Shown piece by piece: positions 8,016 to 16,850 of a DNA stretch of 60,069 nt. The position numbers and the translations under genes were made by a program. Positions within the stretch are counted from its first letter, which is position 1. The number at the start of each line of letters is the position of its first letter. The notes below the pieces were generated by a model, which was given only the letters and a program-made list of their open reading frames with translations, was not told the origin of the DNA and made no database searches. This DNA comes from an uncultured Collinsella sp. (lineage in GTDB: Bacteria > Actinomycetota > Coriobacteriia > Coriobacteriales > Coriobacteriaceae): the NCBI GenBank assembly GCA_905209455.1, contig CAJLTA010000013.1, positions 1 to 60,069 of the forward strand. Reading direction: 5' to 3'.

Positions 8016-8175
8016 CACGGCGATGCCGTGAGGAAAAGGCGAAGCAGTCTGGCTTGGGGCGCGAGGCGGTTCGCCCGCGCGTCCTATACAGTAATGTCCC
8101 TTGCCCAGGATTCCCACCTGGTTCCCTCCGCAAGCCAGCGCGGGCTGTGCGGGCGCCGCGCCGGTCATTTCCTTT
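8016..8175 (-). promoter_or_regulatory. Cobalamin riboswitch upstream of cbiK and the transporter genes
   Basis: The minus strand contains GGGAACCAGGTGGGAATCC (8109-8127), the conserved L5/J region of cobalamin riboswitches (GGGAA..GGTG..AATCC), followed by ACATTACTGTA where the consensus is CGCTACTGTGA. AAGCCAGACTGC (about 8043-8054) follows and resembles the B12 box, though degenerate. A short hairpin at 8016-8030 lies downstream. It controls only the leftward genes as far as the sequence shows. Confidence 0.8.
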
Positions 8176-8373
8176 TATCCGATTGTCATATGCTCGTTGC
8201 CGAAACTTTTACTATGATAGTGGGCACTTGTGAACGTGTCAAAGCCAGGGCGGGCGGCATTGCGCCTCCTGCCTGCGTATTTGCGCCGATTGCTGCCGCA
8301 GGCGCCGTGTTTTGCCCGCTGCGCGAATGGCGGCGTAAACGGTTGCGATGAGAAACGGGAAGGGAAGGCTCGG

Positions 8374-9165
8374 ATGATTCATATCGTTGGCGCAGGCTCG
8401 GGCGCCGCCGACCTTATCACGCTGCGCGGGGCGCGCCTTCTGCGCGCGGCCGACGTGGTCGTTTGGGCGGGAAGCCTTGTGAACCCCGAGCTGCTCGCCG
8501 AGTGCAAGGAATCCTGCATCGTCTACGACAGCGCGCACATGACCTTGGAGGAAGTGCTCGACGTGATGTGCGCGGCAGATGCGCGGGGCGAGGAAGTGGT
8601 GCGCCTGCACACGGGCGACCCGTGCCTGTACGGCGCCATCCAGGAGCAGATGGACGCGCTCGACGCGCGCGGCGTGGACTACGAGGTGGTGCCCGGCGTG
8701 TCGAGCTTTTGCGGTGCCGCGGCGGCGCTTCGCCAGGAATACACGCTGCCGGGAATCAGCCAGTCGGTCGTGATCACGCGGCTTTCTGGACGTACCCCCA
8801 TGCCCGCGGGCGAGGGCATGCGCACCATGGCGGAAAGCGGCTCGACTATGGTCATCTTCCTGAGCTCGGGTATGCTCGCCGAGCTTTCCGCCGAGCTTTT
8901 GGCCGCGGGCCGCAGCTCCGACGAGCCGGCGGCGCTCGTGTACAAGGCGACCTGGCCTGAGGAGCGCGTGGTGCGCTGCACAGTGGGCACGCTCGCCGAT
9001 GCGGGCGCGCGAGAGGGCATCGACCGCACGGCGCTCGTGGTGGTGGGCCGCGTGCTCGGAGCTCGCGGCGGACTTGCGCACGACGGCGCGCAAGCGGAGT
9101 CGTACGAGCGCAGCAAGCTTTACGACCCTTCGTTTGCCACGGGGTATCGGAAGGCGAGCAGCTAA
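8374..9165 (+). CDS. cbiF: Cobalt-precorrin-4 C11-methyltransferase
   Basis: 263 residues, a SAM-dependent tetrapyrrole methylase. MIHIVGAGSGAADLITLRG at the N-terminus and HTGDPCLYGAIQEQ near residue 80 are the CbiF/CobM signatures, and ITRLSGRTPMP is a CbiF-type motif. It methylates C11 of the corrin ring in the cytoplasm. The start at 8374 follows GGGAAGG. It is the first gene of the plus-strand operon. Upstream (8176-8373) lies a 198-bp spacer in which no riboswitch consensus is seen. Confidence 0.93.
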   Translation: MIHIVGAGSGAADLITLRGARLLRAADVVVWAGSLVNPELLAECKESCIVYDSAHMTLEEVLDVMCAADARGEEVVRLHTGDPCLYGAIQEQMDALDARGVDYEVVPGVSSFCGAAAALRQEYTLPGISQSVVITRLSGRTPMPAGEGMRTMAESGSTMVIFLSSGMLAELSAELLAAGRSSDEPAALVYKATWPEERVVRCTVGTLADAGAREGIDRTALVVVGRVLGARGGLAHDGAQAESYERSKLYDPSFATGYRKASS

Positions 9166-9166
9166 C

Positions 9167-10351
9167 GTGGCCTTCGAGCACTACATATATACGGGGACGA
9201 CCCGCCTGCGCTGCGGCTATACCACGGGGAGCTGCGCCACGCTCGCGGCGAAGGCGGCCTGCGAGATGCTCTTGTCACGAAAGCCCGTCGGCTGCGTGTC
9301 GATCGTCACCCCCGGCGGGCTGCCCGTCGAGGCGAACGTGGTCGACGCATGCATCGGCGAGGGGTCCGCCCAGTGCGCCGTGCGAAAGGACGCAGGCGAC
9401 GATGCCGATGTGACCGACGGCGTGCTCGTGTACGCGCGCGTGGAACATGCGGGGTCGGGCACGGGTGCTGCGGGCGGCAAGGGCGTGCCCGCGCGCGAAT
9501 CGGAAATTTCCGTCGATGGCGGCGTGGGCGTGGGGCGCGTGACGTTGCCCGGGCTCGAGCAGCCGGTGGGGGCGGCCGCCATCAACGCGACGCCGCGCGC
9601 GATGATCACTTCGGCCGTGCGCGAGGTGTGCGCCGCGCACGGCTTTTCTGGAAATATTGCTGTGACGATTTCGGTGCCCGAGGGTGTTGCCCTTGCCAAA
9701 AAGACCTTCAACCCGCACCTGGGGATAGAGGGCGGCATCTCCATCCTGGGCACGACGGGCATCGTCGAGCCGCGCAGCCTCGCTGCCTTGCGCGACAGCA
9801 TCGAGCTCGAGATCCGGCAGCATGCGGCTATGGGGCGGCGCGGAGTCGTGCTCACGCCCGGCAACTACGGCGAGCAGTTCATCTCGGGGCATTTTCACCT
9901 AAACGGAGCGCCGGTGGTCTTCATCTCCAACTTTGTGGGCGATGCGATTGATTGCTGCGTTCGCGAGGGATTTACCAATGTTCTTCTTGTGGGACACATC
10001 GGCAAGTTGGTGAAGGTCGCGGGCGGCATCATGGACACCCATTCGCGTACCGCCGACTGCCGCGCGGAGATTCTGGCCGCCCACGCGGCCATGGCCGGCG
10101 CGGGCGCGAAGACCGTGCGCGAGATCATGTCGTCCGTCACGACCACGGCGGCGCTCGAGGTAATCGAGGCCGCCGGCTCGGGGGACGCTGTGCGCGCCTC
10201 GCTCGCTGCGACAATCGAGGACAGGTTGCGCCGCCGCGCGGCGGGCGCATGCGACATCGCCGCGGTCGTGTTCGACGCCGAGCGCCACGAGCTTTTCCGC
10301 ACGTCGGGCGCCGATGCAGTTATCGGGGAATTGGGAGCGACGTATGAGTAA
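9167..10351 (+). CDS. cbiD: Cobalt-precorrin-5B C1-methyltransferase
   Basis: 394 residues. RCGYTTGSCATLAAKAA near the N-terminus is the CbiD hallmark; later motifs are GIVEPRS and VLLVGHIGKLVKVAGGIMDTHS. It performs the C1 methylation of the anaerobic route. The frame continues upstream, but the first sensible start after the cbiF stop is GTG at 9167, with GGAAGG about 10 bases before it. It overlaps the cbiL remnant by eight bases. Confidence 0.94.
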   Translation: MAFEHYIYTGTTRLRCGYTTGSCATLAAKAACEMLLSRKPVGCVSIVTPGGLPVEANVVDACIGEGSAQCAVRKDAGDDADVTDGVLVYARVEHAGSGTGAAGGKGVPARESEISVDGGVGVGRVTLPGLEQPVGAAAINATPRAMITSAVREVCAAHGFSGNIAVTISVPEGVALAKKTFNPHLGIEGGISILGTTGIVEPRSLAALRDSIELEIRQHAAMGRRGVVLTPGNYGEQFISGHFHLNGAPVVFISNFVGDAIDCCVREGFTNVLLVGHIGKLVKVAGGIMDTHSRTADCRAEILAAHAAMAGAGAKTVREIMSSVTTTAALEVIEAAGSGDAVRASLAATIEDRLRRRAAGACDIAAVVFDAERHELFRTSGADAVIGELGATYE

Positions 10352-10577
10352 AGGCGTTCTGTACGGGGTGCGCCGCGCAATCGGCTGGCCGGGGACGAAG
10401 GTGGTCATGAAGGCGCGCCGCTCGCTTGCGGACACGAAGCGCATCCTTCACGAGGAGGGCTCCTTCGACGGTGCCGAGCTCGTAGAGGACTGTGGGCTTC
10501 CGGGCGAGCGCTTGTACCGCTCGCTCGACGATGTGCCCGATCGGGGCAGCTACTTCTCGACGATGGTGGTGCGCTAG
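10344..10577 (+). pseudogene. cbiL: Internally deleted cbiL (precorrin-2 C20-methyltransferase), 77 residues left
   Basis: The frame starts MSKGVLYGV, the usual CbiL N-terminus, then jumps straight to a CbiL C-terminus: PGTKVVMKARRSLADTK, AELVEDCGLPGER, SLDDVPDRGSYFSTMVVR. About 150 residues of the usual 220-240 are missing, including the GxGPGDPE SAM loop and all central catalytic segments. The join is in frame and the operon is otherwise undisturbed. ATG at 10344 overlaps the cbiD stop. A functional methyltransferase is not expected. CbiL makes cobalt-factor III, so its loss should block de novo corrin synthesis unless another copy lies elsewhere. Confidence 0.85.
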
Positions 10578-11711
10578 ATGAGGGTTTCCTGCATAGCGTT
10601 CACTGAGAGGGGGTATGCGTTGGCGGAGCGCACCGCACGCGCGCTTTCCGATTGCGCGCAGACAGGTGAAGATGACCTTGGCTGGGACGTTTCCGTTTCG
10701 CGCGGGTTCGGCGAGGGGAAGGCCGACCTGCGCGCATGGACGGCGCTCGCGTGGGAAGCGTCGGACGCGCTTCTGTTCGTGGGCGCGGCGGGCATCGCCG
10801 TGCGGGCGATCGCGCCGCATGTCGCCTCGAAGGCAACCGATCCCGCGGTTGCGGTGATCGACGAGGCGGGGCGCTTTGCCGTCCCGCTTTTGTCGGGGCA
10901 TTTGGGCGGTGCGAACGAGCTTGCGCAAACTGTGGCACGCGCGGCAGGGGCCATCCCCGTCATCACCACGGCGACCGACGTCCGCGGCGTGTGGGCGGTG
11001 GATACGTGGGCGCGCTGTGCGGGGCTCGCCGTTTCGAATCCCGAGGCTATCAAGCGAGTGTCGGCGCGGCTGCTTTCGGGCGGGCGCGTGGCGCTCTATT
11101 CCGACATGCCTATTTCGGGACAGCCGCCTGAGGGGGTTGACATTGCGTCCGACCGCGCTCGGGCCGATATCGTCGTGTCACCGTTCGCTGGCGCGAATGC
11201 AGGTACGTCCGTTCGCGCGGCGGAGACAACGGGCGAGGTCGTGCCCGCCGGTGAGACTGGGAAGCCGGCGGGTGTGCGGGCGCAGACGCCTGCGCCCGAG
11301 CCGCTTCGCCTTGTCGTGCCCTGCATCGTTGCGGGCATAGGGTGTCGTCGCGGTGCGTGCTCCGAAGCGATCGGGGAGGCGTTTCTTCTCGCGTGCGGGC
11401 AGGCGGGCATCTCGCCTTCGGCCGTGCGCGAGGCGGCGACGATCGACGTGAAGGCGCACGAGGAGGGTCTGCTCGCCTTCTGCCGCGCGCGCAATATCCC
11501 GCTTGCGACGTATTCCGCAGAGGAGTTGTCGCAGGTCGAAGGCAGCGTTTCGCCATCTGATTTCGTGCGCGCGACGGTGGGGGTCGACAACGTGTGCGAG
11601 CGCGCGGCGCTCGCGGACGGGGGCAAACTTATCTTCCCGAAGCTCGCTCACGGCGGCGTGACCGTCGCGTTTTCCAAGGTAACTATCGAACTTTCGTTTA
11701 AGGAGCGGTGA
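10578..11711 (+). CDS. cbiG: Cobalt-precorrin-5A hydrolase
   Basis: 377 residues. The N-terminal domain has SDALLFVGAAGIAVRAIAPH and VPLLSGHLGGANELA; the C-terminal domain has VAGIGCRRGACSEAI and GVDNVCERAAL. These are the paired CbiG_N and CbiG_C signatures. An Ala/Gly/Pro-rich insert at about residues 205-245 separates them. It opens the delta-lactone and releases acetaldehyde during ring contraction. The start follows the cbiL remnant's stop with no gap and the stop overlaps cbiH (TGATG). Confidence 0.93.
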   Translation: MRVSCIAFTERGYALAERTARALSDCAQTGEDDLGWDVSVSRGFGEGKADLRAWTALAWEASDALLFVGAAGIAVRAIAPHVASKATDPAVAVIDEAGRFAVPLLSGHLGGANELAQTVARAAGAIPVITTATDVRGVWAVDTWARCAGLAVSNPEAIKRVSARLLSGGRVALYSDMPISGQPPEGVDIASDRARADIVVSPFAGANAGTSVRAAETTGEVVPAGETGKPAGVRAQTPAPEPLRLVVPCIVAGIGCRRGACSEAIGEAFLLACGQAGISPSAVREAATIDVKAHEEGLLAFCRARNIPLATYSAEELSQVEGSVSPSDFVRATVGVDNVCERAALADGGKLIFPKLAHGGVTVAFSKVTIELSFKER

Positions 11712-12454
11712 TGGGAAAGCTCTTCGTGGTGGGGATCGGCCCGGGCGGCCCCGACGGCATGACGATTGCGGCTCGGCGCTCGCTCGAGGCGGCCGACATC
11801 GTTGTGGGGTACACGAAATACGTGGAGCTCGCGCTCGCCGCCGTGCCCGACGCGGCGCATCTCGCGACGCCGATGATGCACGAGGTCGAACGGTGCCGCC
11901 TGGCGCTTTCGCGCGCGCAGAGCGGAGAAGCCGTGGCGCTCGTGTGCAGCGGTGACGCGGGCGTGTACGGCATGGCGAGCCCCGTGCTAGAGCTTGCGGA
12001 GGACTACCCCGATGTAGACGTGGAAGTTATCGCCGGGGCCACCGCGGCTCAGAGCGGGTCGGCGGTGCTCGGCGCCCCGCTTGCCCACGACTTCGCGGTC
12101 GTGTCGCTCTCCGACCTGCTCACGCCATGGGAGGTCATTGAGCGCAGGCTCGCCGCCGTGGCGAGCGCCGACTTCTGCATCTGTTTGTACAACCCGCGCA
12201 GCAGAAAGCGCGCCGACAGGCTCTCACGCGCGGCGAAGATTATGCTCGAATGGAAGGCCCCCGACACGCTCTGCGGCTGGGTACGCAACATCGGGCGCGA
12301 GGGGCAGCAGTCGGGCATGTGCAGGCTCTCCGAGCTGGGGGAGATCGACGCCGACATGTTCACCACCGTGTTCGTCGGCAACGCGGACACGAAGCTCGTA
12401 GACGGCCGTATGGTCACGCCGCGCGGGTATCGGGAGATTCCATGCGAAAGGTAA
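11711..12454 (+). CDS. cbiH: Cobalt-factor III C17-methyltransferase (ring contraction)
   Basis: 247 residues, tetrapyrrole methylase family. GIGPGGPDGMTIAA is the SAM-binding start and VCSGDAGVYGMASPVLEL the central CbiH/CobJ signature; LYNPRSRKR follows. It methylates C17 and drives ring contraction. The ATG is taken as start because it overlaps the cbiG stop; a GTG one codon earlier is also in frame. Confidence 0.94.
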   Translation: MGKLFVVGIGPGGPDGMTIAARRSLEAADIVVGYTKYVELALAAVPDAAHLATPMMHEVERCRLALSRAQSGEAVALVCSGDAGVYGMASPVLELAEDYPDVDVEVIAGATAAQSGSAVLGAPLAHDFAVVSLSDLLTPWEVIERRLAAVASADFCICLYNPRSRKRADRLSRAAKIMLEWKAPDTLCGWVRNIGREGQQSGMCRLSELGEIDADMFTTVFVGNADTKLVDGRMVTPRGYREIPCER

Positions 12455-13791
12455 CGATCATCGGGGCGGGGCCCGGAAACCCCGACTTGCTCTCGCGCGC
12501 GGCGCTCGACGCGATCGACATCGCCGACGTGGTCATCGGCGCTCATCGCGCGCTTGCCGGCATCGACGTGCCGCCCGACGTGGTGAGATGCGAGCTCGTG
12601 AAAACGGCGGACATCGTCGCCGCGCTCACCGATGCGGCGTCGTGGCAGCGCGCCGTGGTCGTGATGACGGGCGATGTGGGGCTGTTCAGCGGCGCGCGCC
12701 GCCTGGTGGAGGCGCTCTCCGGCAACGCGCAGGTGGACGTGTGCGTCATTCCCGGCATAAGCTCGGCGTCGTATCTCGCCGCGCGCCTCGCGCGTCCATG
12801 GCAGGATTGGCGCTTTGCGAGCGCTCACGGCGTGGCGTGCGACATCGTGGCCGAGGCCGAGCGCGCAGGTGAGCTCTTCCTCGTCACGTCGGGCGGGGAA
12901 GACCCCTCGCGGCTTTCCGGCGAGCTTGTGCAGGCGGGCTTCGGGGACGCGCGCGTGACGGTGGCCGAGCGCCTGTCGTACCCCGACGAGCGCATCACCT
13001 GTGCGACCGCAAGTGAAATCGCAGGTCAGACGTTCGACGACTTGAACGTGATGCTTATCGATTTCGCAGGCGGCGCCGGGTCGCCTGCGGGCTCTAGCGC
13101 AGCCTCCGAGGCGCCGGCCGGCGCGTCTGCGCCCGCGGCGGCTTCTTCCGCGGTGGACTCTGCGGGCGCATCCCGCGCCGCGAGCTCCCGCTGGCCGTAC
13201 GCTTCCTCGGGCATTCCCGACGAGCTCTTCATCCGCGGTGACGTTCCCATGACCAAGCAGGAGGTGCGAGCCGTCGCGCTCGCGAAGCTGCGCCTTACCG
13301 CGACCGACACCGTGTGGGACGTCGGCGCCGGCACGGGGAGCGTGTCGATCGAGGCGGCGCTCGTCGCGCGAGCGGGGTCGGTATGGGCGGTCGAGCGCAA
13401 CGCGGCCGGCGTGCGGCTCATCCGAGAGAACGCGGATGCATTTGGGTGCGGCAACGTGCATGCAGTCCCCGGTGTCGCCCCCGAAGCGCTCGCGAAACTG
13501 CCCGTCCCCGACGCCGTGTTCGTCGGCGGGAGCGCAGGCGAGCTTCCCTCCATCGTGGAAGCGGCGCTCGAGAAGAACTCGCAGGTTCGCCTGTGCGTGC
13601 CATGCGTCACCGTTGAGACGCTCACCGAGGCGTGCGCGCTCCTCTCGGGTTCGCGCTTTAAGGGGTTCGAGGCGTGCCAGGTGTCGGCCGCCCGCGCCGA
13701 GGCTGTAGGCTCGCACCATCTTATGAAGGCGCAAAACCCCGTGTTCCTCGTCAGCGCGCGTGGTGCGGGTGGGGAAGGCGGCGCCCGGTGA
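12442..13791 (+). CDS. cbiET: Fused cobalt-precorrin-7 C5-methyltransferase / cobalt-precorrin-6B C15-methyltransferase (decarboxylating)
   Basis: 449 residues. The N-terminal CbiE domain (about 1-205) begins VTIIGAGPGNPDLLSRAA and carries MTGDVGLFSGARRL. A low-complexity Ser/Ala/Pro linker (about 210-250) joins it to CbiT (about 255-440), with RGDVPMTKQEVRAVAL and the SAM loop VWDVGAGTGSVSIEAA. This is the CobL-type fusion. It methylates C5 and C15 and removes the C12 acetate carboxyl. The gene overlaps cbiH by 13 bases and cbiA by 4. Confidence 0.94.
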   Translation: MRKVTIIGAGPGNPDLLSRAALDAIDIADVVIGAHRALAGIDVPPDVVRCELVKTADIVAALTDAASWQRAVVVMTGDVGLFSGARRLVEALSGNAQVDVCVIPGISSASYLAARLARPWQDWRFASAHGVACDIVAEAERAGELFLVTSGGEDPSRLSGELVQAGFGDARVTVAERLSYPDERITCATASEIAGQTFDDLNVMLIDFAGGAGSPAGSSAASEAPAGASAPAAASSAVDSAGASRAASSRWPYASSGIPDELFIRGDVPMTKQEVRAVALAKLRLTATDTVWDVGAGTGSVSIEAALVARAGSVWAVERNAAGVRLIRENADAFGCGNVHAVPGVAPEALAKLPVPDAVFVGGSAGELPSIVEAALEKNSQVRLCVPCVTVETLTEACALLSGSRFKGFEACQVSAARAEAVGSHHLMKAQNPVFLVSARGAGGEGGAR

Positions 13792-15170
13792 GCACGTCCA
13801 TTCCGCGCTTCATGGTCGCTGCGCCCTCGAGCGGGAGCGGCAAGACGGTCGTAACGTGCGCGCTCCTGCGCGCGCTCGCGCGCCGCGGCCTTGCATGCGC
13901 GGCCTTCAAATGCGGTCCCGACTACATTGACCCGCTCTTTCATCGCCGCGTCGTTGGTGCGCGCTCGGGCAACTTAGACGGCTTCTTCACCGACGCCCCG
14001 ACGCTGCGTGCCCTGCTCGCACGCGGCGCCGCGGGTGCGGATGTCGCGGTACTCGAGGGGGTCATGGGCTTCTACGACGGCATGGCGCCCGGCGTGGCCG
14101 ACGCGAGCAGCTACCAGGTTGCGCGCGACACGGAAACGCCGGTCGTTTTAGTGGTGAACGGGCGCGGCGCGTCTTTATCGCTCGCCGCCGTAATCCGCGG
14201 CATCGCCGAGTTCCTGCCTTGTGCGAACGTGCGCGGCGTCGTGCTGAACAAGACGAGCGCCGCTGCCTGCGCCTACGCGGCGCCTGCGATCGAGAAGCAC
14301 ACGGGCGTCGCGGTTTTGGGGAATATCCCCGCCGACGAGGCGTTCTCGCTCGAAAGCCGGCATCTGGGGCTTGTGACCGCCGACGAAGTCAAGCAGCTCT
14401 CCGCGCGCATCGACAAGATGGCCGAGCTGGTGGAAAAGAGCGTCGACGTCGACCGCTTGCTCGAAATAGCGGCGACGGCACCCGATATCCGCGAGGAACC
14501 TTACCGGTTGGAGCCGATCGCGGGAGCGCGGCCCATCGTCGCCGTCGCGCGTGACGAGGCGTTCTCGTTCTACTACGAGGAGAACATGCGCGCGCTCGAG
14601 GACCTTGGTTGCGAGCTGGCCTTTTTCAGCCCCCTGTGTGATAGCGAGTTGCCCCGGGGGACAAGCGCCCTCTATCTGGGAGGCGGCTACCCGGAGCTCC
14701 ATGCGCGGCAGCTCTCCGAGAACGCGCCGATGCGCGAGGCGGTGCGGCGCGCGGTGGAATCCGGCATGCCGACGGCTGCCGAATGCGGTGGGTTTCTGTA
14801 CCTGCAGCGCGAAATCGCCGATAGCGAGGGGCGGCGCTGGCCTGTTGCGGGCGCCCTTGAGGGCGCAAGCGAGAACGGGGGAAGGCTGTCCCATTTCGGG
14901 TACGTGGAGCTCACTTCCCAACGCGACGGGCTCTACGGGCCGCGCGGCACACGCATCCGCGCGCACGAGTTCCACTACTGGCAGTCCACCTGCCCGGGCG
15001 GCGACTTCTGGGCGCAGAAGCCCCGGCGCGACAAGGGCTGGCCGTGCATGACGACCACCCCGTCCCTGGTTGCGGGCTTCCCGCATGTGTACTATCCTGC
15101 GAACCCCGACGTTGCGCGCGCGTTCGCGTCTGCCGCAGCGTCGTTCGCAGAGAGGAGACGGCATGGCTGA
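13788..15170 (+). CDS. cbiA: Cobyrinic acid a,c-diamide synthase
   Basis: 460 residues. N-terminal P-loop APSSGSGKTVVT and FKCGPDYIDPLFH; C-terminal class I glutamine amidotransferase domain with LYLGGGYPELHA, nucleophile Cys in AAECGGFLYL and the ending HEFHYWQS. It amidates the a and c side chains using glutamine and ATP. The start is GTG at 13788, overlapping the cbiET stop; the upstream part of the open frame lies inside cbiET and is not coding. Confidence 0.95.
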   Translation: MSTSIPRFMVAAPSSGSGKTVVTCALLRALARRGLACAAFKCGPDYIDPLFHRRVVGARSGNLDGFFTDAPTLRALLARGAAGADVAVLEGVMGFYDGMAPGVADASSYQVARDTETPVVLVVNGRGASLSLAAVIRGIAEFLPCANVRGVVLNKTSAAACAYAAPAIEKHTGVAVLGNIPADEAFSLESRHLGLVTADEVKQLSARIDKMAELVEKSVDVDRLLEIAATAPDIREEPYRLEPIAGARPIVAVARDEAFSFYYEENMRALEDLGCELAFFSPLCDSELPRGTSALYLGGGYPELHARQLSENAPMREAVRRAVESGMPTAAECGGFLYLQREIADSEGRRWPVAGALEGASENGGRLSHFGYVELTSQRDGLYGPRGTRIRAHEFHYWQSTCPGGDFWAQKPRRDKGWPCMTTTPSLVAGFPHVYYPANPDVARAFASAAASFAERRRHG

Positions 15171-16305
15171 AGCAACCGAAACCGCGCTTGCCTGTATCCG
15201 CGAGGAAGTCGAGCGCGCGTTCTCGTCGGCGCCGGGCGCCGTGCTCGAAGCCGCGCTCTCCCGGATCGCGCCCGCAGACGAGTGTGCCCGCGCCGCCGCG
15301 TACGCCGCGTGGGACTCCATCGCGCACCCCTTGGGGGGATTGGGCGACTTTGAAGACGCCGTCGCGTGTATCGCCGCAGCTCAGGGGAGCGTCGATGTTG
15401 CCGAGTTTCCCCGTGCGCTCGCGGTGTTCTTCTCCGACAACGGAGTCGTTGCCGAAGGCGTGTCGCAAAGCGGGCAAGACGTGACGCGAGCCGTCGCGCG
15501 CAACATGTGCGAGGGGGCCACAAGCGCCTGCCGTATGGCGGCGTTCGCGGGTGCCGAGGTTGTGCCCGTCGACGTGGGTATGGCCCGGGGCATAGATGAC
15601 GCGCGCATGGTGCGCGCGAACGTGCGGCGGGGGAGCGGCAACATCGCGCACGGCTCCGCCATGTCTCGCGATGGGGCCGTGCGCGCGATCGAGGTCGGAA
15701 TCGCCGTCGCGTGCGGGCTTGCCCGCGCCGGCGTGCGCCTTCTCGCTGCGGGCGAGATGGGCATCGGCAACACGACCACCTCGGCGGCGGTGGCCGCAGT
15801 GCTCATCCGGGCGGACGCGCGGAGCCTCGTCGGGCGCGGCGCGGGGCTCTCGGACGCCTCGCTCGCGCGCAAGCGCGACGTGGTCGAGCGCGCTATCGAC
15901 GCGAACTCGCCCGATCCCGCCGACCCGATCGACGTGCTCTCGAAGGTGGGCGGCTTCGACATCGCGGCGATGTGTGGCTTCTACCTGGGGGCCGCGGCCT
16001 CGAAGGCGCCGGCGCTCCTCGACGGGGTCATATCCTGCACGGCGGCCCTGTGCGCGGCGCGCCTGTGCCCCAACGCCTCGGGCTACCTCGTGGGCACCCA
16101 CGCATCAAGCGAACCCGCAAGCCAGGAGCTCCTTCGCGAGCTCGGCATAAAGGCGCCCCTCGACGCAGGCATGCACTTGGGCGAGGGCGCGGGCGCCATG
16201 GCGTATCTGCCCCTTCTGGATTCGGCGCTGCGCGTGTACCGGGATGGGAAGACGTTCACGGCGACTGGTATGGCTGCTTACGAGCATTTCGAGGCCGGGA
16301 AATGA
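15163..16305 (+). CDS. cobT: Nicotinate-nucleotide--dimethylbenzimidazole phosphoribosyltransferase
   Basis: 380 residues, normal CobT length. VFFSDNGVVAEGVSQSGQDVT is split by the family GV..SQ loop; GEMGIGNTTTSAAVA is the strongest signature; LGEGAGA near the C-terminus holds the catalytic glutamate. It activates the lower-ligand base as alpha-ribazole phosphate. No lower-ligand synthesis gene (bluB or bza) is seen in the window. The start follows GAGAGGAGA and overlaps cbiA by eight bases. Confidence 0.94.
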   Translation: MAEATETALACIREEVERAFSSAPGAVLEAALSRIAPADECARAAAYAAWDSIAHPLGGLGDFEDAVACIAAAQGSVDVAEFPRALAVFFSDNGVVAEGVSQSGQDVTRAVARNMCEGATSACRMAAFAGAEVVPVDVGMARGIDDARMVRANVRRGSGNIAHGSAMSRDGAVRAIEVGIAVACGLARAGVRLLAAGEMGIGNTTTSAAVAAVLIRADARSLVGRGAGLSDASLARKRDVVERAIDANSPDPADPIDVLSKVGGFDIAAMCGFYLGAAASKAPALLDGVISCTAALCAARLCPNASGYLVGTHASSEPASQELLRELGIKAPLDAGMHLGEGAGAMAYLPLLDSALRVYRDGKTFTATGMAAYEHFEAGK

Positions 16306-16850
16306 CGGTGACACTCGTCATCGGCGCCGCCGCGAGCGGCAAGAGCGCCTACGCCGAGTCCCTGTGCCTCGGGCACGACGGCCCTCGCGTGTACATGGCA
16401 ACGATGGAGCCCTTCGGGGAAGAGGGCGCCCGCCGCATCGCGCGCCATCGGGCGCTGCGCGAGGGCAAGGGGTTTTCCACCCTCGAGCGCACGCGTGACG
16501 TGGGCGCCGCAGTGCCCGGGCTTCCGCGCGGCTGCACGCTTCTTTTGGAGGACGTGGGCAACCTGGTTGCAAACGAGCTTTTCGCGGAAGGCGGCTTGTC
16601 CCCACGTGACCCCGACGCTGTGGCGCGCGGGGTGCTCGGAGGCATTGAACGGCTCGCTCAGGCCGCTGCGTATACGGTGGTGGTCACCGTCGACGTGTTC
16701 GCCGATGGGATGCGCTACGATGAGGGGACCGAGGTATGGAGGCGCGCGCTCGCGCGCGTGAACGCGGGCGTGGCGGTGCTGGCCGACCGCGCAGTCGAAG
16801 TGGTATGCGGGATTCCCGTGTGGATGAAAGGCGAAGGACCTACAAGGTGA
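16302..16850 (+). CDS. cobU: Adenosylcobinamide kinase / adenosylcobinamide-phosphate guanylyltransferase
   Basis: 182 residues, usual CobU size. The P-loop GAAASGKSAYAE, VYMATMEPFGEEGARRIARHR (in two parts) and LLEDVGNLVANELF are CobU/CobP signatures; VVCGIPVWMKG near the C-terminus is the conserved ending. It phosphorylates adenosylcobinamide and transfers GMP to it. ATG 16302 overlaps the cobT stop. Confidence 0.93.
   Translation: MTVTLVIGAAASGKSAYAESLCLGHDGPRVYMATMEPFGEEGARRIARHRALREGKGFSTLERTRDVGAAVPGLPRGCTLLLEDVGNLVANELFAEGGLSPRDPDAVARGVLGGIERLAQAAAYTVVVTVDVFADGMRYDEGTEVWRRALARVNAGVAVLADRAVEVVCGIPVWMKGEGPTR

Noticed and set aside
8176..8373. Second cobalamin riboswitch for the plus-strand operon
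   Set aside because: No GGGAA..GGTG..AATCC core or B12 box is visible on the plus strand; only the minus-strand element is supported.
12049..13734. 561-codon minus-strand frame opposite cbiH and cbiET
   Set aside because: Arg/His/Ala-rich shadow typical of high-G+C coding DNA; no domain.
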